Part shown: positions 17,076 to 25,302 of the stretch, one piece after another | Layout of the letters: every line of letters begins with the position of its first letter | How positions within the stretch are numbered: the stretch's first letter is position 1 | Assembly: GCA_964389475.1 (NCBI GenBank) | Contig: CAYMFD010000013.1 | Coordinates: 1 to 56,704, forward strand | Length of the DNA: 56,704 bases | Direction: 5' to 3' | Source of the DNA: CAYMFD01 sp964389475 | GTDB taxonomy: Bacteria; Bacteroidota; Bacteroidia; Chitinophagales; Saprospiraceae | Made by a program: the position numbers and the translations under genes | The notes under the pieces: generated by a model | Told to the model about the DNA's origin: nothing | Seen by the model: the letters and a program-made list of their open reading frames with translations, nothing else | Databases searched by the model: none

Positions 17076-19049
17076 TTATTTGATGAGACGTTTGAGAATC
17101 TGCTTGTTAGTCTCTATCGGGAACTCGGCCTTGAGCTCTCGTACCCACTGCTTTTCTAAGTAATCCTGATAGTCGGCAATCACATAACCTCTAGCCTCTG
17201 AGAGAGATTTGGTACGTCCGTCTACTATGTTGCTGACCATCGTGATCGTACTCGTACCCTTTGCAGCGTTGACGACGGGCTCGCTGATGGCACCCGATTG
17301 CCAGTTCTTAACCAGCATATTATTAGAACCTTGCTCTACCTGTGATTCTGCTGAACTGATGAAGGATGGATTCTTCTTGTTGTACTTCGCAAGGGTTGCA
17401 GGGATGCCCTTTTTGGCGATCATCTTCTTGATCTTTCTAAGCTGCTTGGCGTCCGTCGTCATAGCGGTCACCGTCGTTACATCTGCCATAGCAGGGTGAC
17501 GATACCTTGTTCTGTTGTTTTCATAAAAACGCTTAAGACCCATAGTATCCGCACTGGCCTTGTCCCAGACGTTTACCTTGCTTGCCTCAAAGAGCAAGAT
17601 ACCTTCTCGGTACTCCCGCATCAGATTTCTAAAGTCAGGATAAGATGCCTCTAGGTTCGTCTCTTCATATAGAATAGCCTCCTCATTACTATATTTCTCT
17701 AAGAGCTCTCGTACAGCGACATTGGTAGACTTAGTCTTACTGTATCGCTGTCTGCTCTTGACATTTTTCTTGAGATAGGCTGCGAAGTCCGCCATCTTAT
17801 ATATGTTGTCATTAAAGCGGAATACTTCTACATCCTCTACATCGCCTACGGCCCACTTGTAGGTATAAAAATCCTCACCCACGGTACTGACAAACTCTGT
17901 AAGTGCAGCCTCATTGACCTTATAATTGTGCTTGGCCTTGATGCGTGTGATCAGCTGCTCTTTCTCCTCCTTGTATCGTGGTAGTCGCTCGATCTTATTA
18001 TCCATCAGGCGGTAGAAGTTCTCATAGTCCTTGAGGTCTTCTTTGCTCTTACGCAAGATAATGTGAAAACCAGCCGACGTCTGTACCGGCTCAGTGTAGG
18101 CGCCATCTTGGTCTAGGGCAAATAAGGCATCTTCAAACGAGGCCGCATACTGTCCGATCTTGACCTTGCCTATGCTACCTTTCTTATTCTTACTATCACG
18201 GTCATCGCTATACTGCGTGACTACTTGCTCCCAGCTCATGCCACTTTGCAGGTCAGTGTAGGCCTTCATTGCTTTCTCTTTAGCGGCATTCATATTGCCA
18301 TCCTTGGGCTTGCGGATTAGGACGTGTGCTGCGTCGACGACACCACGTGCTGGACGCTTGTCTAGGACTTTTATAAGGTGGTAGCCCAGCTTGGTCTGGA
18401 CTGGGCCGACCATCTCACCTACCTCAGCGTCATACATAGACCGCTCCAGCTCGACAAAGCCTGCTGGTAACGGAGCCGTAAGATAGCCCATGCTACCGCC
18501 GTACCCTGCTGAGGACTGATCAGAACTATGCGCCTTGACTGCTGCATCCCACTCTGTGTTACCAGAGGCTATTTCGTTTTTGATTCGCTCTATCTTCTTG
18601 ATGGCCTCGGCGTCGGCATCTAGGCCATTGACACGGGCTTTTTTAATCAGGATATGAGCTACAGCTACATCTTGCTGTCTACGGTCAAAAGCACTATTAA
18701 TCAGCTTCTGCTTGACCTCTCGATCCATGAGATAGCTATTGGCCAGCTGCTTGCGATATATCTCAAGTTCATCTCTGAGGGCAGAGATCGTGTCCATCTG
18801 TAGTCGCTTGGCCTTGGCTACTTTGAGTTTAAACTTGGTATAAAGGTCTAGGTACTCCTCGACGCTACCTTCGCTGTAGTCAGCGGCATCGCCATTGTTT
18901 TTTTCGTAAATGTAGCGAAACTCACCTACCGTGACAGGCATATCACCTACCGTAAGCAACACATCATCAGCCTCTTGTGCCTGTGACAGACTCACCACAC
19001 CGACTAACACACTGATATATGTGGCACGAATAATATTTCTCAAATGCAT
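17076..19049 (-). CDS. Periplasmic peptidyl-prolyl isomerase with two parvulin domains, 657 aa
   Basis: A signal peptide is clear at residues 1-25 (YISVLVGVVSLSQAQ). A SurA-type N-region (residues 30-125) precedes two parvulin domains, at about 130-230 (VAVAHILIKKA, GGSMGYLTAPLPAGF, LGYHLIKVLDKRP) and 240-340 (AAHVLIRKPKDGN, KKGSIGKVKIGQYAASFEDA, AGFHIILRKSKED). A long C-terminal region of about 300 residues is helical and ends KQILKRLIK. It should act in the periplasm on outer-membrane protein folding. It is the first of three consecutive chaperone genes and has a TAnnTTTG box 46 bases upstream of its ATG. Confidence 0.92.
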   Translation of the reverse strand: MHLRNIIRATYISVLVGVVSLSQAQEADDVLLTVGDMPVTVGEFRYIYEKNNGDAADYSEGSVEEYLDLYTKFKLKVAKAKRLQMDTISALRDELEIYRKQLANSYLMDREVKQKLINSAFDRRQQDVAVAHILIKKARVNGLDADAEAIKKIERIKNEIASGNTEWDAAVKAHSSDQSSAGYGGSMGYLTAPLPAGFVELERSMYDAEVGEMVGPVQTKLGYHLIKVLDKRPARGVVDAAHVLIRKPKDGNMNAAKEKAMKAYTDLQSGMSWEQVVTQYSDDRDSKNKKGSIGKVKIGQYAASFEDALFALDQDGAYTEPVQTSAGFHIILRKSKEDLKDYENFYRLMDNKIERLPRYKEEKEQLITRIKAKHNYKVNEAALTEFVSTVGEDFYTYKWAVGDVEDVEVFRFNDNIYKMADFAAYLKKNVKSRQRYSKTKSTNVAVRELLEKYSNEEAILYEETNLEASYPDFRNLMREYREGILLFEASKVNVWDKASADTMGLKRFYENNRTRYRHPAMADVTTVTAMTTDAKQLRKIKKMIAKKGIPATLAKYNKKNPSFISSAESQVEQGSNNMLVKNWQSGAISEPVVNAAKGTSTITMVSNIVDGRTKSLSEARGYVIADYQDYLEKQWVRELKAEFPIETNKQILKRLIK

Positions 19050-19094
19050 ATCTACCTATTGATGTTGCTAAGATGGATTGATAATAAGCGGGTG

Positions 19095-19102
19095 CAAAAA
19101 TA
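19095..19102 (-). promoter_or_regulatory. TAnnTTTG -7 box for the parvulin/TraB operon
   Basis: The minus strand reads TATTTTTGCACCC, an exact TAnnTTTG match, 46 bases upstream of ATG 19049. The same 12-mer start TATTTTTGCACC occurs before the BatB gene. A -33 TTTG is not evident at the usual distance. Confidence 0.5.
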
Positions 19103-19241
19103 CTTAAATCTAAAACGCTAGACCTTTAACGATTTACTAAATGCAAAGTGGCAAAAAACCGGCCGTAATCGTATCTCAGGCCTAATCTTTACAACTACCT
19201 ACCACTCATAACTATTAGGTAGATACAAAGATTGTAGATCT

Positions 19242-20156
19242 ATGAAAAAGATACTGATCGCCGGTGGTACTGGTCTCGTGGGGCAAGCCTTACAAAAACA
19301 CCTGTCCAGCAGTGAATATGAGGTGCGGATACTGACTAGGTCTAAGAGAGCGAGCCACGGCAACGTCTCCTACTACGAGTGGGACCTAGGCAAGCAGCAA
19401 ATCGATCTTGCCGCCGTAAGTGATGTCGACTACATCATCAATCTTACAGGGGCAGGGATAGCGGATGCCAGGTGGACTGCCGCCCGCAAACGAGTTATCA
19501 TAGAGAGCAGGACCCAAAGTGCTGCGCTAATCAAGAAAGCCCTGATCGAGACAGGCCATAAGTCGGCCGCCTACCTCGGTGCTAGTGCCATCGGCTACTA
19601 CGGATCTAGAAAGGCGGAAGCCCTCACAGAGGAGTCTACCGCTGGCACAGGCTTCTTATCAGAAAGCTGCCGTGCCTGGGAGGATGCCCACCACTTACTA
19701 GCAAATAATGTAAGCCGCCTAATCATCGCCAGAATAGGCGTCGTACTCAGCCTCGACGGTGGAGCCCTACCCAAGCTACTGATAACCAAGTGTATAGGTA
19801 TCTACAACTACTTCGGAGCAGGCGACCAGTACTATAGCTGGATACACATAGACGACCTATGTCGAGCCCTCATCCACCTACTGCACAACGACCACGCTGG
19901 CACATTTAATACCGTCGCAAAGACTGCCGTGCCACAAAAGGCTATGATGCAAAACATTTTAGATGAGACATCACTGAATGGTATACTCCTGCCTGCTCCT
20001 GCATTCGCCTTAAAGCTAGCCCTGGGGGAGATGTCTGCCGTCGTCCTCGATAGTGCTAATGTCCAAGCAGACAAGCTCGTGGCTACTGGATTTTTGCACG
20101 ACTTTGACACACCAGGAAGTGCAGTACAAGACCTATTAACTAAGTCAAAAGCGTAG
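19242..20156 (+). CDS. TIGR01777 family NAD(P)-dependent epimerase-like protein, 304 aa
   Basis: An extended short-chain dehydrogenase fold is shown by the nucleotide-binding motif IAGGTGLVGQAL at residues 6-17. IINLTGAGIADARWTAARK and YLGASAIGYYGSRKAE, with the YYG active-site region, are hallmarks of the TIGR01777/YfcH/SDR39U1 group. The C-terminal part (LPAPAFALKLALGEMSAVVL) matches the DUF1731 tail. The biochemical substrate of this group is not established; a link to cell-division or metabolic side reactions has been proposed for some members. Length is standard. It stands alone with about 190 bases upstream. Confidence 0.9.
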   Translation: MKKILIAGGTGLVGQALQKHLSSSEYEVRILTRSKRASHGNVSYYEWDLGKQQIDLAAVSDVDYIINLTGAGIADARWTAARKRVIIESRTQSAALIKKALIETGHKSAAYLGASAIGYYGSRKAEALTEESTAGTGFLSESCRAWEDAHHLLANNVSRLIIARIGVVLSLDGGALPKLLITKCIGIYNYFGAGDQYYSWIHIDDLCRALIHLLHNDHAGTFNTVAKTAVPQKAMMQNILDETSLNGILLPAPAFALKLALGEMSAVVLDSANVQADKLVATGFLHDFDTPGSAVQDLLTKSKA

Positions 20157-20260
20157 AAGGTCTCAGCAAAATCACCGCATATAAAAGCCGTGTTTTTGGG
20201 CTTTGTAAGGATAATCACTACCTTACCACCTACTCAAAATCAAACATTGGCGATATTCAT

Positions 20261-21856
20261 ATGCAGTATCTACTCAAGAAAACTTTAATACTAGTCGGAC
20301 TACTCACCGCAACTATAGCCCAAGGACAAGAGCTAGGGCTCGACGAAAAAATCGATAAAGCCTTTGGCAGTGCTACAGGCTGGTTCGTTGAGTTTATTTT
20401 CTACCAGATTCCGTTCACATCAAATATAAGTGTGTACTGGGTTTTGTTCCCCTTGATACTGGGGGCCATGTACTTTACCTTTTATTTTAACCTGATCAAC
20501 TTCCGTGGCTTCTTTACGGCTATCAACATAGTGCGGGGTAAGTACGATGACCTCGAGCACGATGGCCATGTGGAGGTACAGCGATCAGAGTTCTCTGATG
20601 AAGAGGACAATCCTGACACAATCAGAGTCGAGGGAGTGAGCGGCGGAGAAGTCAGTCACTTCCAGGCACTGACGGCAGCACTGTCGGCTACAGTAGGCCT
20701 GGGTAATATCGCAGGTGTAGCCATCGCCGTATCGATAGGTGGTGCCGGGGCGACATTCTGGATGATCATTGCAGGTTTCTTAGGGATGGCCAGCAAGTTT
20801 GTAGAGTGTACCCTAGGTGTTAAGTTTAGAGATATCGAGGCCGATGGTACGGTCTACGGTGGTCCTATGTACTACCTGAGCAAGGGGCTGGCACTTAAGA
20901 ATAATGCCACTTTAGGTAAGATCCTAGCGGGTGCATTTGCTGTATTTTGCATCGGTGGCTCCTTCGGTGGTGGTAATATGTTTCAGGTCAACCAAGCTTT
21001 TCAGCTCGTTGAGAATATCACAGGCGGGGAGGCGAGTTTTCTACACGGTAAGGGTTGGCTATTTGGCCTAGTGATGGCCGTGCTCGTCGGTATAGTGATC
21101 ATCGGTGGTATCAAGTCGATCGCCAAAGTAACCGACAAGATCGTACCGTTTATGGTTGCCATCTATGTAGCGGCAGCCCTCTTTGTATTGTTTGCCAATT
21201 TTAGCGAAATACCTGCTGCCTTTGGCCAGATATTCTCAGGAGCATTTAGCCCTGACGGTATCGCTGGTGGTGCTGTAGGTGTATTGATCCAAGGATTTAG
21301 GCGAGCGGCCTTTAGCAATGAGGCGGGTATAGGATCTGCTGCTATCGCACACTCTGCGGTAAAGACAGACCACCCAGCATCAGAAGGTCTCGTAGCCCTG
21401 CTAGAGCCATTTATAGATACGGTAGTAGTGTGTACGATGACGGCACTCGTCCTCATCATCACAGGATCGCTCAACGGATCTGGACCTTCTAATGATGCAG
21501 AGGCCATACTCCTGACCTCTGGTGCATTTGAGTCAGCGATCTCTTGGTTCCCTTATGTATTGACACTAGCCGTGGTGCTGTTTGCCTTTAGCACGATGAT
21601 CAGCTGGTCTTATTATGGCTTTCAAGCATGGTCGTACCTCTTCGGTCGTACCAAGCGTACAGAGTATACCTACAAACTACTATTCTGCGTTTTCGTTGTT
21701 ATAGGAGCTGCAGCTAGTCTTAAATCTGTCATTAATTTCTCTGATGCGATGATATTTGCCATGATGGTGCCTAACATGGTAGGCCTCATATTCCTAGCAC
21801 CATATGTCAGGGATGAGCTCAACAAGTACCTCGCCGCAATTAAAAAAAGCAAGTAG
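20261..21856 (+). CDS. Alanine/glycine:cation symporter (AGCS family), 531 aa
   Basis: This integral inner-membrane protein imports alanine or glycine with sodium. The family signature is plain: ALTAALSATVGLGNIAGVAI, then GAGATFWMIIAGFLGMASKF, GGPMYYLSKGLALK, and FRRAAFSNEAGIGSAAIAHS. About ten to eleven transmembrane helices fit the hydrophobic pattern. An extra N-terminal hydrophobic stretch (KKTLILVGLLTATIAQGQ) looks like a signal peptide, as seen in other Bacteroidota members. An acidic insert around residues 100-125 separates the first helices from the core. The peptide-binding lipoprotein gene follows after 5 bases, so the two may be cotranscribed. Confidence 0.93.
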   Translation: MQYLLKKTLILVGLLTATIAQGQELGLDEKIDKAFGSATGWFVEFIFYQIPFTSNISVYWVLFPLILGAMYFTFYFNLINFRGFFTAINIVRGKYDDLEHDGHVEVQRSEFSDEEDNPDTIRVEGVSGGEVSHFQALTAALSATVGLGNIAGVAIAVSIGGAGATFWMIIAGFLGMASKFVECTLGVKFRDIEADGTVYGGPMYYLSKGLALKNNATLGKILAGAFAVFCIGGSFGGGNMFQVNQAFQLVENITGGEASFLHGKGWLFGLVMAVLVGIVIIGGIKSIAKVTDKIVPFMVAIYVAAALFVLFANFSEIPAAFGQIFSGAFSPDGIAGGAVGVLIQGFRRAAFSNEAGIGSAAIAHSAVKTDHPASEGLVALLEPFIDTVVVCTMTALVLIITGSLNGSGPSNDAEAILLTSGAFESAISWFPYVLTLAVVLFAFSTMISWSYYGFQAWSYLFGRTKRTEYTYKLLFCVFVVIGAAASLKSVINFSDAMIFAMMVPNMVGLIFLAPYVRDELNKYLAAIKKSK

Positions 21857-21861
21857 TAAAT

Positions 21862-23595
21862 ATGCAGCACCGCCTTCTCTGGGTCGTCCTAGCTACGTCC
21901 ATACTACTTAACAGTTGCAAGCAAGGCGACGACCTGGCGAGCTACGAGCAAGATGAGGTACTAGACATAAGTATTGACAGGGATCCTGATCGGATACACC
22001 CGATTATCTACCCTAAGCCCACCGCTAGGAAGATCTTTTCTGTGATCTTTCTACCATTGGCCAACTTCGATCCAGTAACAACCGAGCTAGAACCGATCCT
22101 AGCAACGTCGATCCCCGTAAAGCGAAAGATAGCTGATAGAAAGGTAGCTTATGATGTAACCATAAGGCCGGACGCTGTGTGGCCTAATGGTAGTCCCATT
22201 ACAGCAAAAGACTATGCCTTCACATTCAAAGCCATAGCTGTACCCACCGTCAATGCATCTAGTTATAGGTCATACACCAGCAATATCTCCGACATAGTCG
22301 TGGACCCTACAGATGAGAAGAAATTTTCTGTCATCCTAGACGAAGACTACCTCTTGTCGCTAGAAACGGTAGCTACTATCGAGATATATCCCGCCTATCA
22401 TTATGACCCCGACAATACCCTAGAGGCCTACAGTCTCAAAGGACTTAAGGAACTCACCATAGATGCCGTAGCCCAGGATACCGCTCTAAGCGCCTTCTCC
22501 GAGAGGATCAATGGAAGATACTACAGCCAAAATCCGGTAGGAGCGGGACCTTACGAACTGATAAAATACGAAACCAGCAAGTACGTCAAACTCAAGGCTA
22601 GAGATAACTACTGGGGTCTCGCCCACAGTGACATTGAGGCCTTGCAGCAAGGGCCCAAGGAGATCATCTATCACATAATACCCGACGAAAATAATGCAAC
22701 CACCCTGCTCAAAGAAGGGGACATTGACTTCGTAAGTGGTCTATCCGGCGCTACGTTTCAAGACCTGTCTAAAAGTGAATACGCCAGTGATAAATTAAAA
22801 CTAGAAACTGCGTCGGTACCTAAGTTCTACTTCTTACAGCTCAACACCAAGTCACCAGAGCTAAGCGACCCTCTTGTACGACGGGCACTAGATCTACTAG
22901 TCGATAAACGTACGCTTACCAAGGCCCTAGAGACTGGGAAAGAAGAAATACCCAATAGTCATATCTTGGCGACTAGTCCTTACTACAACAAAAAACTGCC
23001 AAAGCACCAATTCGGTATCAAGGAGGCCAAAAATCTACTCGACGAGGCGGGATGGACGGATAGTGACGGTGACGGTGTGAGAGATAAAGTTATCAATGGC
23101 AGGGTGACGCCACTGCGATTAAAGATGGGTGCTACGCCAGGCAAACTATCATCTGAGATCGGACTGATACTCAAGAGCGATGCCGCGAAAGCAGGGGTCG
23201 ATATCGAATTGATCGCAAAGTCCTACAAGGTCTATAAGCAGGAGTACATGGAGACCGGTAAGTTTCACATCGCTGCACAGTCCGCCAGCCAAGATCTGAT
23301 ATTATACGATCCATATAGTAGATACCATAGTAGTAACGTCAACACTGGCAGCAACTATAGTGGCTATGCTCGCGCCGACCTAGATCGATTGATCATGTCT
23401 ATCAGAGAGGGAGGCGACTATGACAGACTCAAGCCGCTCTACGATCAATTTCAGGTCATTGTACATGAAGACATGCCGATCATCTTCCTATACATACCGT
23501 CTGAGAAGATCGCCGTCAATAAGAACTGGGATATCCAGACGTCCATCCTCCGGCCGGGCTACTTAGCCAACAATGCACAATGGCAAAGTAAATGA
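21862..23595 (+). CDS. ABC transporter substrate-binding lipoprotein, peptide/SBP family 5, 577 aa
   Basis: The N-terminus LLWVVLATSILLNSC has a lipobox ending in Cys near residue 19. The SBP_bac_5 layout follows: VTIRPDAVWPNGSPITAKDY, a NPVGAGPYELIKYE segment, VKLKARDNYWG, LVRRALDLLVDKRTLTKALE and EAKNLLDEAGWTDSDGDGVR. Such proteins capture oligopeptides or other solutes for an ABC permease. No permease or ATPase gene is adjacent, so it either works with a transporter encoded elsewhere or serves another binding role. The DSDGDGVRD stretch is the common calcium-loop-like insert of this family. Confidence 0.9.
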   Translation: MQHRLLWVVLATSILLNSCKQGDDLASYEQDEVLDISIDRDPDRIHPIIYPKPTARKIFSVIFLPLANFDPVTTELEPILATSIPVKRKIADRKVAYDVTIRPDAVWPNGSPITAKDYAFTFKAIAVPTVNASSYRSYTSNISDIVVDPTDEKKFSVILDEDYLLSLETVATIEIYPAYHYDPDNTLEAYSLKGLKELTIDAVAQDTALSAFSERINGRYYSQNPVGAGPYELIKYETSKYVKLKARDNYWGLAHSDIEALQQGPKEIIYHIIPDENNATTLLKEGDIDFVSGLSGATFQDLSKSEYASDKLKLETASVPKFYFLQLNTKSPELSDPLVRRALDLLVDKRTLTKALETGKEEIPNSHILATSPYYNKKLPKHQFGIKEAKNLLDEAGWTDSDGDGVRDKVINGRVTPLRLKMGATPGKLSSEIGLILKSDAAKAGVDIELIAKSYKVYKQEYMETGKFHIAAQSASQDLILYDPYSRYHSSNVNTGSNYSGYARADLDRLIMSIREGGDYDRLKPLYDQFQVIVHEDMPIIFLYIPSEKIAVNKNWDIQTSILRPGYLANNAQWQSK

Positions 23596-23601
23596 TGACT
23601 G

Positions 23602-23609
23602 TATCTTTG
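23602..23609 (+). promoter_or_regulatory. TAnnTTTG -7 box upstream of the glycosyltransferase gene
   Basis: TATCTTTG is an exact TAnnTTTG match that ends 27 bases before the GTG start at 23637 and begins just after the stop of the preceding gene. No -33 TTTG was found at 17-23 bases. Confidence 0.4.
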
Positions 23610-23636
23610 TGTATATCTAATCAATCATAGATCGCT

Positions 23637-24572
23637 GTGGACATATCAATAGTCATACCGCTGCTCAACGAAGAGGAGTCTCTGCCAGAGCTTACAGCCT
23701 GGATAAGTCGAGTCATGAAGGCCAATGACTATGATTACGAAATCATATTTATCGACGACGGTAGTACCGATCAGTCGTGGCAGATTATCGAGACGCTGAG
23801 CAAGGAATACGACTCTATACGTGGTATCAAGTTTAGACGTAACTATGGTAAATCTGCAGCCCTCAACGAAGGATTTGCGGCTACGAGAGGGGATGTAGTC
23901 ATCACGATGGATGCAGACCTACAAGACAGCCCAGACGAGATCCCAGAGCTCTATCGCATGATCGTGGAGGACAAGTATGACCTCGTATCAGGCTGGAAGA
24001 AGAAAAGGTACGACCCTATCACCAAGACTATACCTACCAAGCTCTACAATGGAGTGACTCGCAAGATGTCGGGCATCAAGCTCCATGACATGAACTGTGG
24101 CCTCAAGTCCTACAGTAGTGATGTAGTTAAGGATATAGAGGTGTATGGAGAGATGCACAGGTATATACCCGTCATCGCTAAGTGGGCAGGTTACACCAAT
24201 ATAGGCGAGAAGGTCGTCCAACATCAAGCCCGCAAGTATGGGGTTACAAAGTTTGGGCTCAGTCGATTTATCTACGGCCCCTTAGACCTATTCTCCATCA
24301 TGTTCGTAGGTAAGTTTAGCAAGCGACCGATGCACTTCTTTGGCGTTATCGGTCTCAGTGCTGGACTGATCGGCACCCTACTACTGCTGTGGCTATCTGT
24401 GGAGAAACTATTCTTTAACGTGCCCGGCATAGCAGAAAGGCCGATGTTCTTCTTCGGCATCTTGCTCCTGATCGTCGGTGTGCAGTTGTTTATCGCTGGT
24501 TTTCTAGGCGAGCTTATTACTCGTAATGCCTCAGAGCGAAACAAGTACAAGATATCCAAGCGCCTCCGGTAG
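23637..24572 (+). CDS. Family 2 glycosyltransferase, polyprenyl-phosphate type, 311 aa
   Basis: The GT2 catalytic domain starts ISIVIPLLNEEESLPEL and carries FIDDGSTDQSW (nucleotide site), MDADLQDSPDEIP (DxD-like metal site) and HDMNCGLKSYSSDVVKD. Two C-terminal transmembrane helices at about residues 230-258 and 265-292 match the DPM1/ArnC/GtrB type, which transfers a sugar to a polyprenyl-phosphate carrier at the inner membrane. The sugar cannot be determined. The start is GTG at 23637, supported because the GT2 domain begins at once. No cluster partner lies nearby; rfbA is 8.5 kb away. Confidence 0.92.
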   Translation: MDISIVIPLLNEEESLPELTAWISRVMKANDYDYEIIFIDDGSTDQSWQIIETLSKEYDSIRGIKFRRNYGKSAALNEGFAATRGDVVITMDADLQDSPDEIPELYRMIVEDKYDLVSGWKKKRYDPITKTIPTKLYNGVTRKMSGIKLHDMNCGLKSYSSDVVKDIEVYGEMHRYIPVIAKWAGYTNIGEKVVQHQARKYGVTKFGLSRFIYGPLDLFSIMFVGKFSKRPMHFFGVIGLSAGLIGTLLLLWLSVEKLFFNVPGIAERPMFFFGILLLIVGVQLFIAGFLGELITRNASERNKYKISKRLR

Positions 24573-24922
24573 GTCAGCCTATTATCTGTATAGAGATAAA
24601 CGCTGGTCTTTGCTGGCGGCGCTTCTAGGTCGGTCCAGAGTCCTTCTTTCGTTGCGATGACATAGCTAAAACCCTTCATACTATCTAGAAAGCTAATCAC
24701 TCGCTGAGAACTAGTAGCCAAGGCTTTACTATATCTTGAAAGCTTACTACCCGCCACGCAATAAGCGCTAGCCTACTCCGCAATCATCAAAAGTCACATA
24801 AAAAATAATTAAAATAAATACTATAAACCACTACCTGTCAGGTGTTTATAAATCATAAAATAAAAATTCTTAGTCAATAAACTTTTATTTGTGACTAGGT
24901 GATAGTACCCCCGTCCAAAGAA

Positions 24923-25029
24923 TGTTCACGAAGGCGAACAACGATACTTTAATTCGAGAGTAATTGTTTTCAATTGGTTTTTTGGGGTTTTAAAAGCGGG
25001 CTACAGGCCTACGGCAGGTGTCCGCTTTT
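24923..25029 (+). ncRNA. Candidate structured RNA, copy 1
   Basis: Three parts in order. A hairpin of 7 base pairs (one A-C mismatch) has a GAAG loop at 24930-24933. A 31-base segment at 24961-24991, repeated exactly in copy 2, folds AATTG-TTTT-CAATT at its start and ends in GG-T6-GGGG-TTTT. A closing stem AAAAGCGG (24992-24999) pairs with CCGCTTTT (25022-25029) and is followed by a T-rich run, like a terminator. The direction of the T runs indicates plus-strand transcription. No ORF or known Rfam family was recognised. Confidence 0.35.
24961..24991 (+). repeat. 31-bp direct repeat, copy 1
   Basis: An exact 31-base match to 25092-25122, offset 131 bases. It begins TAATTGTTTTCAATTGG and ends in T and G runs. 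The sequence context on both sides differs, so this segment is selectively conserved between the two units. Confidence 0.9.
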
Positions 25030-25091
25030 CTTTCACTTTTAAACAAGTTGACAGCATCTAGATATAGGAGCCTAGAAGTAGGCTCTAACCA

Positions 25092-25122
25092 TAATTGTTT
25101 TCAATTGGTTTTTTGGGGTTTT
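25092..25122 (+). repeat. 31-bp direct repeat, copy 2
   Basis: Identical to 24961-24991 over all 31 bases. It is directly followed by the terminator stem of the second unit. Confidence 0.9.
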
Positions 25123-25125
25123 TTG

Positions 25126-25159
25126 GCGGTTACTAACTTCGGTTAGTGGCCGCTTTTTT
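25126..25159 (+). terminator. Rho-independent terminator with TTCG tetraloop
   Basis: GCGGTTACTAAC (25126-25137) pairs with GTTAGTGGCCGC (25142-25153) over 12 base pairs including two G-U wobbles, closed by a TTCG tetraloop, followed by six T residues. It is a textbook plus-strand intrinsic terminator. The nearest plus-strand gene ends more than 550 bases upstream, so it more likely ends a small RNA. Confidence 0.75.
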
Positions 25160-25302
25160 GTTGGTGCTCCTGACGCTGGGTAGCAAATATGACATAAAAT
25201 GCACGACGATATAGAATGGTGACCCTAGTACATTCATATCGTAGATACGGATAGGGTATTTTAAATAGGTGACTTTATAATTAGCACGATGGCCGCAGGC
25301 GA

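Larger units (their letters stand above)
25067..25159 (+). ncRNA. Candidate structured RNA, copy 2
   Basis: It repeats the layout of copy 1 with different stem sequences. GAGCCTA (25068-25074) pairs perfectly with TAGGCTC (25079-25085) around a GAAG loop. The exact 31-base segment is at 25092-25122. A strong terminator hairpin then ends in T6. The two units share loop, linker and closing terminator but not stem sequence, which is the pattern expected of conserved RNA structure. Confidence 0.35.
24573..25302. other. 730-bp intergenic region with repeats and hairpins
   Basis: No gene is supported here. An AT-rich inverted repeat (TATAAAC at 24822-24828 with GTTTATA at 24844-24850) may end the glycosyltransferase transcript. 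From 24923 to 25159 lie two copies of a hairpin-linker-terminator unit, described separately. The first about 190 bases, 24573-24770, have no visible structure; an antisense frame over them is discussed among the rejected items. Confidence 0.6.

Noticed and set aside
24272..24757. A 161-residue minus-strand ORF downstream of the glycosyltransferase gene
   Set aside because: More than half lies antisense to the well-supported glycosyltransferase C-terminus. The free part has a few protein-like stretches but no start signal or family match.
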